In this document: positions 40,133-53,658 of the stretch, piece by piece
Position numbering within the stretch: the first letter of the stretch is position 1
How the letters are laid out: each line of letters begins with the position of its first letter
Assembly (NCBI RefSeq): GCF_003697915.1
Contig: NZ_RCVN01000008.1
Location: 1-64,000, forward strand
Direction: 5' to 3'
Origin: Staphylococcus pseudoxylosus
GTDB taxonomy: Bacteria > Bacillota > Bacilli > Staphylococcales > Staphylococcaceae
Length of the DNA: 64,000 nucleotides
Notes under the pieces: model-generated
What the model was told of the DNA's origin: nothing
What the model saw: only the letters and a program-made list of their open reading frames with translations
Databases searched by the model: none
Translations under genes and position numbers: made by a program

Positions 40133-40181
40133 AAAAAAGATGAAGTTGGGACGTCATTTAAAGTCTCAACTTCATCTTTTT
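40133..40181. terminator. Bidirectional terminator downstream of rnjA
   Basis: AAAAAAGATGAAGTTGGGAC and GTCTCAACTTCATCTTTTT form a long stem with T-tracts on both strands. It is another member of the GGGAC/GTCTC family. Confidence 0.88.
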
Positions 40182-40270
40182 ATTAGCACTTACTAAACGA
40201 ATGGCTATTAATTTACTTTTAATTCTGATTAGGTTTGCTATCGCAAATCAACATTTTGTACAACGACGCA

Positions 40271-42354
<2,084 letters not shown>

Positions 42355-42857
42355 TTTATTATTTTCCTCCTAAAAATCATCTATTGATTTTCTTTTTATT
42401 TTATTGTAAAAACCCTAGTGTTATAAGTGGGATGAAAATGATGAGGATTATAATATATCATCATTATTTTCAGAAACGTGATGTTTAGCTACCATTATAT
42501 AAATAAAACATACTAGTCATCCCAGTATGCTGCTAGGGCGATTTTCTTAATTTCGTTCGATTAGAAAAACACAAATATAATTACTTGTATGTTTTCAGTT
42601 ATCTCTCATTTTACATGATGTAGTAGAATAAATAAAGCAGTTTTATCTTGTTGCGTGCCATTAATACGAACAATTATGCTTATATTTTATAAAGAATGTA
42701 AAATTAACTTCTTGTTTTTTCAGAAAATTTGTAAAAAAATAAGTTTAAGCTTGAGTAAGAAATGAAAGTTATTATAAGATAATATGAGAAGGAAAAATTA
42801 TTATCATTGCAAAATCAGTAGATTATCGTAGTGAAAGTGATGTTGAGGGTGATAGAG
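42355..42857. other. Gene-free divergent region with CodY-like sites
   Basis: About 500 AT-rich bases between rpoY and a small conserved gene. It has no ORF with a good ribosome-binding site. Two CodY-like motifs are seen: TTTTTTCAGAAAATT (42715-42729, two mismatches from AATTTTCWGAAAATT) and TATTTTCAGAAACGT (42475-42489, three mismatches). A small CATACT/AGTATG hairpin is at 42509-42529. Confidence 0.45.
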
Positions 42858-43130
42858 ATGGATCAAGTAAAGAGAATTGTGGAAGATGTAAAAGTTGAAA
42901 AAAAGCGAACTGATAAAATATTTCAAGATGTAACTTTTGAGGTGCGTGCTGAACAAGTAATCATGTTTTTTAATTATAATGAAATTATTGATAACGTAAA
43001 TGGAAATCAAATTTATGTAAAACATAATCATGATCCAGAGTTTATAGACATTCAGGAGTTAAATGTATTGAAATCAGAATTAAAAGAATTAGAAATTCCT
43101 TATCATGAACGTAGAGATGACTTTATGTAA
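42858..43130 (+). CDS. Small conserved hypothetical protein (90 residues)
   Basis: A 90-residue acidic cytosolic protein starting MDQVKRIVEDVK. It has alternating charged and hydrophobic residues and no membrane segment or motif I recognise. GAGGGTGA precedes ATG 42858; an upstream in-frame start 9 codons earlier lies before that site. It stands alone between rpoY and def and ends at a strong hairpin shared with def. The place is conserved in staphylococci, function unknown. Confidence 0.75.
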   Translation: MDQVKRIVEDVKVEKKRTDKIFQDVTFEVRAEQVIMFFNYNEIIDNVNGNQIYVKHNHDPEFIDIQELNVLKSELKELEIPYHERRDDFM

Positions 43131-43178
43131 AAATACCGTTAGCAACTTGAAATTATCAAATTGCTAACGGTATTTTTT
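43128..43178. terminator. Bidirectional terminator between the 90-residue gene and def
   Basis: AAAATACCGTTAGCAA and TTGCTAACGGTATTTT are perfect 16-bp arms with T-tracts both ways. Confidence 0.9.
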
Positions 43179-43192
43179 AACCTTGATGTAAG

Positions 43193-43744
43193 TTAGACTT
43201 CTACTGCATCATCGTGTGGTTGAAGTGGATTGTTTTGATCAATGTGATCATAGAACATAACACCATTGATATGGTCAATTTCATGTTGAACCACAATCGC
43301 TGGGTAACCTTTTAAACGTAATTTAACTTCTTTACCATCAATGTCAGTCGCTTTTACTGTAATTCTATTTTTACGATGGACGAGTCCGGGAATATTTTCG
43401 TCTACGCTTAAGCATCCCTCGCCAGTAGGTAAATAAGCTTCTTGAATACTATGACTTATCACTTTTGGATTAACTAACATAAGGTCATAGCTTTTACCAC
43501 TACCATCATCTGGTAAGTATACAGCTATCATTTTTTTAGGAACATTGATTTGAGGGGCCGCTAGTCCAACGCCTGAACGCAGTCCATATTTATTAGCAGT
43601 TTCCTCATCTTGACTATTAATTAAAAACTCTCTCATTGATTTCAATATATTGCGATTTTCATCAGAAATCGGTAACGGCACGTCTTGTGCTTTTTGTCGA
43701 AGTGTTGGATGTCCATCACGGATAATATCTTTCATTGTTAACAT
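43193..43744 (-). CDS. def: Peptide deformylase
   Basis: A 183-residue metalloenzyme that removes the N-formyl group from nascent proteins. The three hallmark motifs are [14 protein letters not shown] (Cys metal ligand) and [11 protein letters not shown] (two His ligands, catalytic Glu). It is the long type II form usual in Firmicutes. ATG 43744 (MLTMKDII) gives the S. aureus length; the longer in-frame extension has no support. Confidence 0.97.
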   Translation of the reverse strand: MLTMKDIIRDGHPTLRQKAQDVPLPISDENRNILKSMREFLINSQDEETANKYGLRSGVGLAAPQINVPKKMIAVYLPDDGSGKSYDLMLVNPKVISHSIQEAYLPTGEGCLSVDENIPGLVHRKNRITVKATDIDGKEVKLRLKGYPAIVVQHEIDHINGVMFYDHIDQNNPLQPHDDAVEV

Positions 43745-43867
43745 TTGTTCATACACCTTCCTTAATATAAAATATACCAAAACTTAATAGGAAAAATACA
43801 GTGATAGATTTGATTTATCATAAAATATTATATAATATATCATACAAATAAAGGAGGATTTCTCAAA

Positions 43868-44494
43868 ATGAAATTAAAATATGGCATCGGTGCAGTAATT
43901 GCTTCTACAATGTTAGTCGCAGGTTGTACAACTGATAAAGGTGAAATTAAAGACTACAATGAAAAAGTACAAAAAGCATTTGATGAAGAGAAACCTGTTT
44001 CATCAGTAGGTAAAAAATTAAATAGCCTTGAGCAAGAAAAACAAAAATTAGTAAAAGAAATAAACGGAAAAGATCAGCAAGAAGTTAAAAAAACTTCAAA
44101 AAAAGTAGTGGATAACGTCGAAGAAAGAGAAAAAGAGTTTAAAAAAGAAGAAAAAGCGCTTAATGACTCTGAAAAAGAATTTAAAAAAGCACAAGAGCAT
44201 GTCGACAACATAAGTGATAAACAAAAGAAAAAAGAAGTTGAAGAATTGAATAATGCACTTAAAGATAAGTACAAAGCGCACGACAATTATTCTAAAGCTT
44301 ATAAAAATATTTTGACTAAAGAAAAAGATATGTTCAAGTACACTTCAGGTGATCAAGTGGATCAATCTGAAATTGATAAAAAGTCAGAAGCAGTATCAAA
44401 ATCATATAAAGATATGAATAAAGCGTTTAAAAAATATTCAAATGCAATGAACAAAGTTAATCAAGAAAAAGAAGATGTTGATAGTCTTGCGTAA
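43868..44494 (+). CDS. YkyA-like putative cell-wall-binding lipoprotein
   Basis: A 208-residue lipoprotein. The signal peptide ends in lipobox LVAGC (Cys20), then the mature part is highly charged and helical (runs of Lys/Glu such as EKQKLVKEINGKDQ and KEFKKEEKALND), strongly suggesting a long coiled coil. Family YkyA; role unknown beyond membrane anchoring near the wall. AAAGGAGG lies upstream. It sits between def and pdhA, its usual place. Confidence 0.85.
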   Translation: MKLKYGIGAVIASTMLVAGCTTDKGEIKDYNEKVQKAFDEEKPVSSVGKKLNSLEQEKQKLVKEINGKDQQEVKKTSKKVVDNVEEREKEFKKEEKALNDSEKEFKKAQEHVDNISDKQKKKEVEELNNALKDKYKAHDNYSKAYKNILTKEKDMFKYTSGDQVDQSEIDKKSEAVSKSYKDMNKAFKKYSNAMNKVNQEKEDVDSLA

Positions 44495-44680
44495 AAATTG
44501 AATGCAATACATTTGAAATTTGTGTTAATTGATTATAGCATAATAATTGGGTGCGCTTACATTTAAATGGAAGATTTTAGAAATAACCACAGAATTTTAG
44601 TAGTACAGTGTTATAATTTTCATTAGTACAGATTGAAAAACTGTATCCATTTTGAGTATTACAGAACTTTTTCAAATTGT

Positions 44681-44709
44681 TTAACAGTGTAACAGTTTTG
44701 TGGTACAAT
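44681..44709 (+). promoter_or_regulatory. pdhABCD promoter
   Basis: TTAACA, a 17-base spacer and TACAAT preceded by TGG (extended -10), 52 bases before the pdhA start. Confidence 0.6.
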
Positions 44710-44760
44710 GTGATAGGATAAAATGAATTTCTACTATACGGGAAAGGTTTGGTGAATTGA

Positions 44761-45873
<1,113 letters not shown>

Positions 45874-45876
45874 CCG

Positions 45877-46854
45877 ATGGCACAAATGACAATGGTTCAA
45901 GCGATTAATAATGCGCTTAAAACCGAATTACAAAATGATGAAAATGTCTTACTTTTCGGTGAAGACGTCGGTGTTAACGGTGGTGTTTTCCGTGTAACTG
46001 AAGGTTTACAAAAAGAATTCGGAGAAGATCGTGTATTCGATACACCTTTAGCGGAATCTGGTATTGGTGGTTTAGCTCTAGGGTTAACTACACAAGGATA
46101 CCGTCCAGTTATGGAAATACAATTCTTAGGATTTGTATTTGAAGTATTCGACTCTGTAGCAGGACAAATCGCGCGTACGCGTTTCCGTTCTGGTAACTCT
46201 AAACAAGCTCCAGTTACAATTCGTGCACCATTTGGTGGCGGCGTGCATACACCAGAATTACACGCGGATAACTTAGAAGGTATTTTAGCTCAATCACCTG
46301 GTTTACACGTGGTAATCCCTTCAAATCCATACGACGCTAAAGGATTATTAATTTCTGCAATTAGAAGTAATGACCCAGTTGTATATTTAGAGCACATGAA
46401 ATTATATCGTTCTTTCCGTGACGAAGTACCTGAAGAAGAGTACACAATTGAAATCGGAAAAGCTAGCGTAAAACAAGAAGGTAATGACATCACACTGATT
46501 GCATACGGTGCAATGGTACAAGAGTCATTAAAAGCAGCAGAAGAATTAGAAAAAGAAGGTTACTCAGTAGAAGTCATTGATTTACGTACTGTTCAACCAA
46601 TTGATATTGAAACACTTGTCGCTTCAGTTGAAAAAACTGGTCGTGCGGTAGTAGTTCAAGAAGCGCAACGTCAAGCAGGGGTTGGTGCAACAGTTGCATC
46701 TGAATTAGCTGAGCGTTCAATTCTTTCATTAGAAGCTCCTATTGCAAGAGTTGCAGCGGCTGACACTGTCTATCCGTTTACACAAGCTGAAAATGTTTGG
46801 TTACCAAACAAAAACGATATCATTGAAAAAGCAAAAGAAACATTAGAATTTTAA
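45877..46854 (+). CDS. pdhB: Pyruvate dehydrogenase E1 beta subunit
   Basis: A 325-residue transketolase-like subunit. [32 protein letters not shown] and [17 protein letters not shown] are family signatures. It follows pdhA by 3 bases with AAGGAG upstream. A 12-bp perfect hairpin separates it from pdhC. Confidence 0.98.
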   Translation: MAQMTMVQAINNALKTELQNDENVLLFGEDVGVNGGVFRVTEGLQKEFGEDRVFDTPLAESGIGGLALGLTTQGYRPVMEIQFLGFVFEVFDSVAGQIARTRFRSGNSKQAPVTIRAPFGGGVHTPELHADNLEGILAQSPGLHVVIPSNPYDAKGLLISAIRSNDPVVYLEHMKLYRSFRDEVPEEEYTIEIGKASVKQEGNDITLIAYGAMVQESLKAAEELEKEGYSVEVIDLRTVQPIDIETLVASVEKTGRAVVVQEAQRQAGVGATVASELAERSILSLEAPIARVAAADTVYPFTQAENVWLPNKNDIIEKAKETLEF

Positions 46855-46862
46855 TATACTCA

Positions 46863-46896
46863 TTGAATGGAGTAGCGTATACGATACTCCATTCAA
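46863..46896 (+). terminator. Intra-operon hairpin between pdhB and pdhC
   Basis: TTGAATGGAGTA and TACTCCATTCAA are perfect 12-bp arms around a 10-base loop. It is not followed by a real T-tract, so partial termination, mRNA processing or stabilisation is more likely than full termination. Confidence 0.7.
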
Positions 46897-46987
46897 GTTT
46901 ATATATACAACAAAGAAGGTATGAGTAGTATATCTCAACCTGTTTTCTAATTTTTGACTTAATATGAATTTTTAGGAGGATAATAAC

Positions 46988-48286
46988 GTGGCATTTGAAT
47001 TTAAATTACCCGACATTGGTGAAGGTATCCACGAAGGTGAAATTGTAAAATGGTTTGTTAAAGCTGGAGATACAATTGAAGAAGATGATGTATTAGCTGA
47101 AGTGCAAAACGATAAATCAGTTGTAGAAATTCCATCTCCTGTTTCAGGTACTGTTGAAGAAGTTTTAGTAGACGAAGGTACTGTAGCAGTTGTTGGTGAT
47201 ACAATTGTTAAAATCGATTCACCAGATGCAGAAGACATGCAATTTAAAGGTAGCGAAAGTGACGAAGCTGCTAGCGAAGAAACAGAGGCGCCAGCAGAAG
47301 AAAGTACACCAGAAGCACCTGCACAATCTTCAAATGATGAAGAAGTAGATGAAAGCAAACGCGTTAAAGCGATGCCTTCAGTTCGTAAATATGCACGTGA
47401 AAAAGGCGTTAACATTAAAGCTGTTTCAGGTTCAGGTAAAAACGGACGTACTACTAAAGAAGACGTTGACGCTTACTTAAATGGCGGTCAATCAACTGCT
47501 TCAAACGAAAGTGCAGCAGCTGCTAGCGAAGAAACAACTAGCACAAGCGCTTCACAACCAGCAGCAGTTTCAACTGAAGGTGAATACCCAGAAACTACTG
47601 AAAAAATACCTGCAATGCGTAAGGCAATTGCTAAAGCAATGGTTAACTCAAAACATACTGCACCACACGTAACATTAATGGATGAAATTGATGTTCAAGA
47701 ATTATGGGATCACCGTAAAAAATTCAAAGAAGTTGCAGCTGAGCAAGGTACTAAATTAACTTTCTTACCTTACGTTGTAAAAGCACTTGTTTCTGCACTT
47801 AAAAAATATCCAGCACTTAACACAGAATTCAACGAAGAAGCTGGCGAAATCGTGCACAAACATTACTGGAATATTGGTATAGCAGCTGATACAGATAGAG
47901 GTTTATTAGTACCAGTAGTTAAAAATGCTGATCGCAAATCTATGTTTGCAATTTCAGATGAAATTAACGAACTTGCTGTTAAAGCTCGTGACGGTAAATT
48001 AGCAGCTGATGAAATGAAAGGTGCTACTTGTACAATCAGTAACATCGGTTCAGCTGGTGGACAATGGTTCACACCAGTTATCAACAACCCAGAAGTTGCA
48101 ATCTTAGGTATCGGACGCATCGCACAAAAACCTATCGTTAAAGATGGCGAAATTGTTGCAGCTCCAGTATTATCATTATCATTAAGCTTTGACCACAGAC
48201 AAATTGATGGTGCTACTGGACAAAATGCTATGAATCATATTAAACGTTTATTAAATAATCCAGAATTATTATTAATGGAGGGGTAA
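46988..48286 (+). CDS. pdhC: Dihydrolipoyl acetyltransferase E2
   Basis: A 432-residue core subunit. The lipoyl domain (1-80) carries Lys43 in QNDKSVVEI. An Ala/Glu/Ser-rich linker (about 84-125), the E3/E1-binding domain ([18 protein letters not shown]) and a second linker follow. The catalytic domain ends with [14 protein letters not shown]. It has one lipoyl domain only. The start is GTG with TTAGGAGGA 8 bases upstream. Confidence 0.97.
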   Translation: MAFEFKLPDIGEGIHEGEIVKWFVKAGDTIEEDDVLAEVQNDKSVVEIPSPVSGTVEEVLVDEGTVAVVGDTIVKIDSPDAEDMQFKGSESDEAASEETEAPAEESTPEAPAQSSNDEEVDESKRVKAMPSVRKYAREKGVNIKAVSGSGKNGRTTKEDVDAYLNGGQSTASNESAAAASEETTSTSASQPAAVSTEGEYPETTEKIPAMRKAIAKAMVNSKHTAPHVTLMDEIDVQELWDHRKKFKEVAAEQGTKLTFLPYVVKALVSALKKYPALNTEFNEEAGEIVHKHYWNIGIAADTDRGLLVPVVKNADRKSMFAISDEINELAVKARDGKLAADEMKGATCTISNIGSAGGQWFTPVINNPEVAILGIGRIAQKPIVKDGEIVAAPVLSLSLSFDHRQIDGATGQNAMNHIKRLLNNPELLLMEG

Positions 48287-48289
48287 AAC

Positions 48290-49696
48290 ATGGTAGTTGG
48301 AGATTTCCCAATTGAAACAGATACTATTGTAATCGGAGCAGGACCTGGTGGATATGTTGCGGCAATTCGTGCAGCACAATTAGGTCAAAAAGTAACAATC
48401 GTAGAAAAAGGCGAACTTGGTGGCGTATGTCTAAACGTAGGATGTATTCCTTCAAAAGCGTTATTACACGCTTCGCATCGTTATGACGAAACTAAGAACT
48501 CTGAAAATTTAGGTGTAATCGCTGAAAGTGTTTCACTAAAATTTGATAAAGTTCAAGAATTCAAACAATCAGTTGTTAAGAAATTAACTGGTGGTGTTGA
48601 AGGATTATTAAAAGGTAATAAAGTTGAAATCGTAAAAGGTGAAGCTTACTTTGTTGATAACAATAGCCTACGTGTTATGGATGATAAAAGTGCGCAAACT
48701 TATAACTTCAAAAACGCGATTATTGCAACTGGTTCTAGACCAATTGAAATCCCTAACTTCAAATTTGGTAACCGCGTAATCGATTCTACTGGCGCTCTAA
48801 ATTTACAGGAAGTTCCTGGTAAATTAGTTGTCGTTGGTGGTGGCTATATTGGTTCAGAATTAGGAACTGCTTTTGCTAACTTTGGTTCAGAAGTTACTAT
48901 CTTAGAAGGTGCAAAAGACATCTTAGGCGGTTTCGAAAAACAAATGACGCAACCTGTTAAAAAAGGTATGAAAGAAAAAGGCGTTGAAATTGTAACTGAA
49001 GCAATGGCTAAATCTGCTGAAGAAACTGAAAACGGTGTTAAAATAACTTATGAAGTAAAAGGCGAAGAACAAACAATCGATGCTGATTACGTATTAGTTA
49101 CGGTAGGACGTCGTCCTAACACTGACGAATTAGGCTTAGAAGAGTTAGGCCTTAAATTTGCAGATCGTGGATTATTAGAAGTAGACAAACAAAGCCGTAC
49201 TTCAGCTGAAAACATTTTTGCAATTGGTGATATCGTTCCTGGTTTACCACTTGCGCATAAAGCTAGCTATGAAGCTAAAGTTGCTGCTGAAGTAATCGCT
49301 GGAGAAGCATCTGAAGTAGACTACATTGGTATGCCTGCTGTATGTTTCACTGAACCAGAACTTGCTACTGTAGGTTACACTGAAGCTCAAGCTAAAGAAG
49401 AAGGTTTAGCAGTTACAGCTTCTAAATTCCCTTATGCAGCTAATGGTCGTGCTTTATCATTAGATGATACAACTGGATTTGTTAAATTGTTAACACTTAA
49501 AGAAGATAATACATTAGTAGGTGCTCAAGTAGTTGGTACTGGTGCTTCAGATATTATTTCTGAATTAGGTTTAGCAATTGAAGCAGGTATGAATGCTGAA
49601 GACTTATCTTTAACTATTCATGCGCACCCAACATTAGGTGAAATGTCTATGGAAGCTGCTGAAAAAGCATTAGGATTACCTATCCATACAATGTAA
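48290..49696 (+). CDS. pdhD: Dihydrolipoamide dehydrogenase E3
   Basis: A 468-residue flavoprotein disulfide reductase that reoxidises the lipoyl arm with NAD+. The FAD motif is [15 protein letters not shown], the redox pair is [16 protein letters not shown], the NAD loop [10 protein letters not shown], and the C-terminal His-Glu is in IHAHPTLGE. It follows pdhC by 3 bases with GGAGGGG upstream. It probably also serves other 2-oxoacid dehydrogenases. Confidence 0.98.
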   Translation: MVVGDFPIETDTIVIGAGPGGYVAAIRAAQLGQKVTIVEKGELGGVCLNVGCIPSKALLHASHRYDETKNSENLGVIAESVSLKFDKVQEFKQSVVKKLTGGVEGLLKGNKVEIVKGEAYFVDNNSLRVMDDKSAQTYNFKNAIIATGSRPIEIPNFKFGNRVIDSTGALNLQEVPGKLVVVGGGYIGSELGTAFANFGSEVTILEGAKDILGGFEKQMTQPVKKGMKEKGVEIVTEAMAKSAEETENGVKITYEVKGEEQTIDADYVLVTVGRRPNTDELGLEELGLKFADRGLLEVDKQSRTSAENIFAIGDIVPGLPLAHKASYEAKVAAEVIAGEASEVDYIGMPAVCFTEPELATVGYTEAQAKEEGLAVTASKFPYAANGRALSLDDTTGFVKLLTLKEDNTLVGAQVVGTGASDIISELGLAIEAGMNAEDLSLTIHAHPTLGEMSMEAAEKALGLPIHTM

Positions 49697-49727
49697 TTTC
49701 TTAGAATTTCATACTAAAGTTAAAAAA

Positions 49728-49878
49728 AGAATGTGACATAACAAGTATTTGTTATCACACTCTGGTAAAAACGTTTGCGATTGAGCATAGCTTAAATTAA
49801 GTTATGCTCATTGTAATCACGTATTGCCAATATGACAATTGAGTCCGGGACATAAATAGATGTCTCGGATTTTTTTCT
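49728..49878 (+). terminator. Triple hairpin terminator region after pdhD
   Basis: Three successive hairpins: 49728-49763 (ATAACAA/TTGTTAT core), 49783-49809 (GAGCATAGCTTAA/TTAAGTTATGCTC) and 49844-49870 (CCGGGACAT/ATGTCTCGG) followed by TTTTTTT. Only the third is a canonical intrinsic terminator. Confidence 0.8.
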
Positions 49879-49957
49879 GTATATACCATTTAGATGATAC
49901 AAAGTATTGGTTTAAAATATAATGAAGATAGGTCAGTTGAATGGGAGGTAAAGAATA

Positions 49958-50230
49958 ATGGAATATCAATATCCAATAGATTTAGATTGGACAAATGATG
50001 AGATGATGCAAGTCGTGTCATTTTTCAATGCTGTTGAAGCTTATTATGAATCTAAAGTTGAAGGGCAACGCGTACTAGATCGCTATAAGCAATTTAAAGA
50101 AATTGTACCCGGCAAAGCTGAAGAGAAACAGATTTTTAAAGAATTTGAAAATAGTAGTGGTTATAACAGTTATCAAGTAGTTAAAGCAGTGCAAACTTCA
50201 CCAGAACAAAGATATTTTTCAGCAAAATAA
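49958..50230 (+). CDS. UPF0223 family protein (YktA-like)
   Basis: A 90-residue cytosolic protein, start [27 protein letters not shown], typical of UPF0223. GGGAGG lies upstream. Function unknown. Single-gene unit between pdh and the pot operon, as in S. aureus. Confidence 0.88.
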   Translation: MEYQYPIDLDWTNDEMMQVVSFFNAVEAYYESKVEGQRVLDRYKQFKEIVPGKAEEKQIFKEFENSSGYNSYQVVKAVQTSPEQRYFSAK

Positions 50231-50397
50231 AAATAACTATTGTCATAATAGCTATATTCTGATATTTTTATTAAGCATTAAACAAAATGTTTGATAAAAG
50301 TAAACAGAATATGGCTTTTTATTTTTTTAAGGTCATAAATGATAGTTATGATGAAAATAAAATTTTTTCACTATAATTTTTTGAAAAGGTGAAATTA

Positions 50398-50937
50398 ATG
50401 GATATAGGTAAAAAAATTAAGAATTTACGTATCATAAAACATTTAACACAAGAAGAATTAGCAGAACGTACTGACTTATCAAAGGGTTATATATCACAAA
50501 TAGAAAGTCAACATGCATCGCCAAGTATGGAAACCTTTTTGAACATATTAGAAGTATTGGGCACGACGCCAAGTGATTTTTTCAAAGCACCACGAACAGA
50601 AAAAGTGTTATATAAAAAGGCATCACAAGTTACTTATGATGAATATGATAAAGGATATATATTAAATTGGCCGGTTACACAGTCTAACGAATTTGAAATG
50701 GAACCATTATTACTAACGTTGAAAGGAAACGCCTCATATAAAAACTTTGAACCTTCAGAATCAGATACTTTTATCTATTGTTTAAAAGGGCAAATTACTT
50801 TGAAATTAGGTGATGATGATCACCATGCTGTAGAAGGAGATGCGCTTTATTTTAAGGCTAACCAGCTACATAGATTAATAAACCCAACATCAGAAGAAGC
50901 GCAAGTGATGATAGTCGCTACTGCTTCTTATTTATAG
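50398..50937 (+). CDS. XRE-cupin transcriptional regulator (PuuR-like) of the pot operon
   Basis: A 179-residue protein with an N-terminal helix-turn-helix (LTQEELAERTDLSKGYISQIES, about 17-38) and a C-terminal cupin domain (FIYCLKGQITLKLGDD, GDALYFKANQLHRLIN). Regulators of this architecture often sense small amines or amino acids. It is 12 bases upstream of potA with GGAGG between, so it likely controls polyamine uptake in response to polyamines. Start ATG 50398 has AAAAGGTGA. Confidence 0.85.
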   Translation: MDIGKKIKNLRIIKHLTQEELAERTDLSKGYISQIESQHASPSMETFLNILEVLGTTPSDFFKAPRTEKVLYKKASQVTYDEYDKGYILNWPVTQSNEFEMEPLLLTLKGNASYKNFEPSESDTFIYCLKGQITLKLGDDDHHAVEGDALYFKANQLHRLINPTSEEAQVMIVATASYL

Positions 50938-50949
50938 GAGGATATATAC

Positions 50950-52044
50950 ATGAAACCTTTATTATCTTTCAAATCTGTAAGTAAAAGTTATGATGATTTA
51001 CAGATTTTAGACAAGATTGATATTGATATAGAGTCAGGTCATTTTTATACACTGCTTGGACCATCGGGTTGTGGTAAAACTACCATATTAAAACTCATTG
51101 CTGGCTTTGAAACTGCAGATAATGGAGAGATTATTTATCAAAACAAGAAAATAAACCAAACACCGCCAAATAAACGTAAAGTAAATACAGTCTTTCAGGA
51201 TTATGCGTTATTTCCACACCTTAATGTTTATGACAATATAGCTTTTGGATTAAAACTTAAAAAAATGAGTAAGTCTGAAATTAAAAGGAAAGTTCAAGAA
51301 GCTTTACAGCTTGTAAAATTAACGGGGTATGAGACACGCACAATTGACGGTATGAGTGGCGGTCAAAAACAACGCATAGCAATTGCACGAGCTATAGTTA
51401 ATGAGCCTGAAATACTCTTATTAGACGAGTCGCTGTCTGCGCTGGATTTAAAATTACGTACACAAATGCAATATGAGTTAAGAGAGATACAATCCAGATT
51501 AGGAATAACGTTTATTTTTGTAACTCATGATCAAGAGGAAGCCTTAGCACTTAGTGATTATATCTTTGTTATGAAAGATGGTAAAATTCAACAATTCGGC
51601 ACACCAACTGATATTTATGATGAACCAGTCAATCGCTTTGTGGCAGATTTTATAGGAGAATCTAATATCGTTGAGGGTACAATGATTGATGACTACTTAG
51701 TTAACATTTATGGTCAAGATTTTGACTGTGTTGATATGGGCATAGATTCTCAGAAAAAGGTTGAGGTTGTTATAAGACCAGAAGATATTAGTTTAATAGC
51801 AGCTGCAGATGGTTTATTTGAGGTCACTGTTGATTCGATGTTATTTAGAGGTGTTCACTATGAAATTAATTGTATAGACAGAAAAGGCTATGAATGGATG
51901 ATTCATTCTACTAAAAAAGCAGAAATAGGAAGTAAAGTTGGCTTATATTTTGATCCTGAAGCGATTCATATTATGGTGCCAGGAGAAACTGAAGCAGAAT
52001 TTGATCAACGTATCGAAAGTTATGAGGAGCATAACCATGCGTAA
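50950..52044 (+). CDS. potA: Spermidine/putrescine ABC transporter ATPase PotA
   Basis: A 364-residue ATPase. Walker [11 protein letters not shown]-loop [10 protein letters not shown], signature [14 protein letters not shown], Walker [12 protein letters not shown] and H-loop THDQEEAL are all present, plus a C-terminal TOBE regulatory domain (about 280-350). Note DES rather than DEP in Walker B. It overlaps potB by 8 bases. Confidence 0.94.
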   Translation: MKPLLSFKSVSKSYDDLQILDKIDIDIESGHFYTLLGPSGCGKTTILKLIAGFETADNGEIIYQNKKINQTPPNKRKVNTVFQDYALFPHLNVYDNIAFGLKLKKMSKSEIKRKVQEALQLVKLTGYETRTIDGMSGGQKQRIAIARAIVNEPEILLLDESLSALDLKLRTQMQYELREIQSRLGITFIFVTHDQEEALALSDYIFVMKDGKIQQFGTPTDIYDEPVNRFVADFIGESNIVEGTMIDDYLVNIYGQDFDCVDMGIDSQKKVEVVIRPEDISLIAAADGLFEVTVDSMLFRGVHYEINCIDRKGYEWMIHSTKKAEIGSKVGLYFDPEAIHIMVPGETEAEFDQRIESYEEHNHA

Positions 52045-52840
52045 AATAAACAAATTCTTATTCATTCCTTATGTGTTATGGATGATACTATTTATTATAG
52101 TTCCTGTACTTTTGCTTGTGTACTTCTCCTTATTTGATTTACACGGGCATTTCAGTTTTGACAATTATAAGCAAATTCTAACATGGAAATATTTTCGTAT
52201 GATTTGGGATTCAGTAGTTTTTGCAGCTGTTATCACACTCATTACATTGTTAGTCAGTTATCCAGCAGCTTATTTTATTAGGTCCTCAAAATTCCAAAAT
52301 TTGTGGTTATTGATATTAATCATACCTACATGGATTAATTTACTACTGAAGACCTATGCATTTATTGGGTTATTGAGTCATGATGGTATTATCAATCAAA
52401 TGTTAAAATTATTACATTTACCTGAAATGGATTTATTGTTTACTGTTCCTGCATTTTTAATTGTAGCAAGTTATATTTATATTCCATTTATGATTTTACC
52501 TATTTTTAATAGTATGAAAGACATTCCTAATAATATATTACAGGCATCTAGTGACTTAGGTGCAAGTCCGTTTACTACTTTTAGAAAAGTAATACTTCCA
52601 TTGACTAAGCAAGGCATATTAACAGGTATTCAAGTAACGTTCATTCCTGCATTATCATTGTTTATGATAACGAGATTAATTGCAGGAAATAAAGTAATCA
52701 ATATAGGAACTGCGATTGAAGAGCAATTTCTTGTAATTCAAAATTATGGGATGGGTTCAACGATTGCGCTATGCCTTATTATATTTATGGCGCTAGTCTT
52801 GATTATTACTAATACTAAATCTTCGAATGGAAGAGGGTGA
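52037..52840 (+). CDS. potB: Spermidine/putrescine ABC transporter permease PotB
   Basis: A 267-residue permease with about six membrane helices. The cytosolic EAA-type loop is [25 protein letters not shown]. Start ATG 52037 ([12 protein letters not shown]) overlaps the potA end and uses GAGGAGC; the longer frame inside potA is a shadow. Works with PotC and PotA. Confidence 0.94.
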   Translation: MRKINKFLFIPYVLWMILFIIVPVLLLVYFSLFDLHGHFSFDNYKQILTWKYFRMIWDSVVFAAVITLITLLVSYPAAYFIRSSKFQNLWLLILIIPTWINLLLKTYAFIGLLSHDGIINQMLKLLHLPEMDLLFTVPAFLIVASYIYIPFMILPIFNSMKDIPNNILQASSDLGASPFTTFRKVILPLTKQGILTGIQVTFIPALSLFMITRLIAGNKVINIGTAIEEQFLVIQNYGMGSTIALCLIIFMALVLIITNTKSSNGRG

Positions 52841-52845
52841 AACAA

Positions 52846-53658
52846 GTGAAATGGTATGGTAAGTTATATATCTACATATTAACGGCAGTATTGTATATCC
52901 CGATTTTATTTTTAATGCTTTATTCCTTTAATTCTGCGGGTAACATGATTCATTTTGAAGGATTTACATTAGAACATTACCAATCTTTATTTAATAATGA
53001 ACGTCTCATGGCAGTTATTTTTAATACAATTGCTGTTGCTTTATTAGCCGCAGCCTTTGCAACGGTGATTGGTACGATGGGGGCCATTGCTTTATTTCAT
53101 CTGAGAAATAAAAAATTAAAAGTTTCATTGTTAACATTAAATAATGTGTTGATGGTTTCGTCAGATGTTGTTATCGGTGCGTCGTTTTTAATTATGTTTA
53201 CGGCTATTGGTCATTTTACAGGTCTAGGGCTTGGATTCAAGACTGTGTTAATTTCTCATATTGCATTCTGTATACCAATCGTTGTCATCATTGTTTTACC
53301 TAAACTTTATGAAATGAATGATTACACACTAAATGCAGCACGTGATTTAGGCGCAACTGAATTCCAAGTATTAAATAAAGTAATGTTACCGCATCTGATG
53401 CCTGCAATCATTGGTGGTTTTTTTATGGCTCTCACGTATTCACTAGATGACTTTACTGTCAGTTTCTTTGTGACTGGTAATGGATTTAGTGTATTATCAG
53501 TAGAAGTTTACGCTATGGCTAGAAAAGGTATTAGCATGGAAATCAATGCTATTTCTACAATATTATTCGTAGTCATTATGTTAGGTGTTCTTGGTTATTA
53601 TATCATCCAAAATATGATGAAACATAAAAAGCAAGTGAAACGAGGTATACAGCAATGA
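52846..53658 (+). CDS. potC: Spermidine/putrescine ABC transporter permease PotC
   Basis: A 270-residue permease with about six helices and EAA loop AARDLGATEFQVLNKVMLPHLMP. I prefer GTG 52846 (MKWYGKLYI), with GAGGGTG upstream. An in-frame GTG at 52837 lies within that site and would overlap the potB stop. It overlaps potD by 4 bases. Confidence 0.93.
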   Translation: MKWYGKLYIYILTAVLYIPILFLMLYSFNSAGNMIHFEGFTLEHYQSLFNNERLMAVIFNTIAVALLAAAFATVIGTMGAIALFHLRNKKLKVSLLTLNNVLMVSSDVVIGASFLIMFTAIGHFTGLGLGFKTVLISHIAFCIPIVVIIVLPKLYEMNDYTLNAARDLGATEFQVLNKVMLPHLMPAIIGGFFMALTYSLDDFTVSFFVTGNGFSVLSVEVYAMARKGISMEINAISTILFVVIMLGVLGYYIIQNMMKHKKQVKRGIQQ

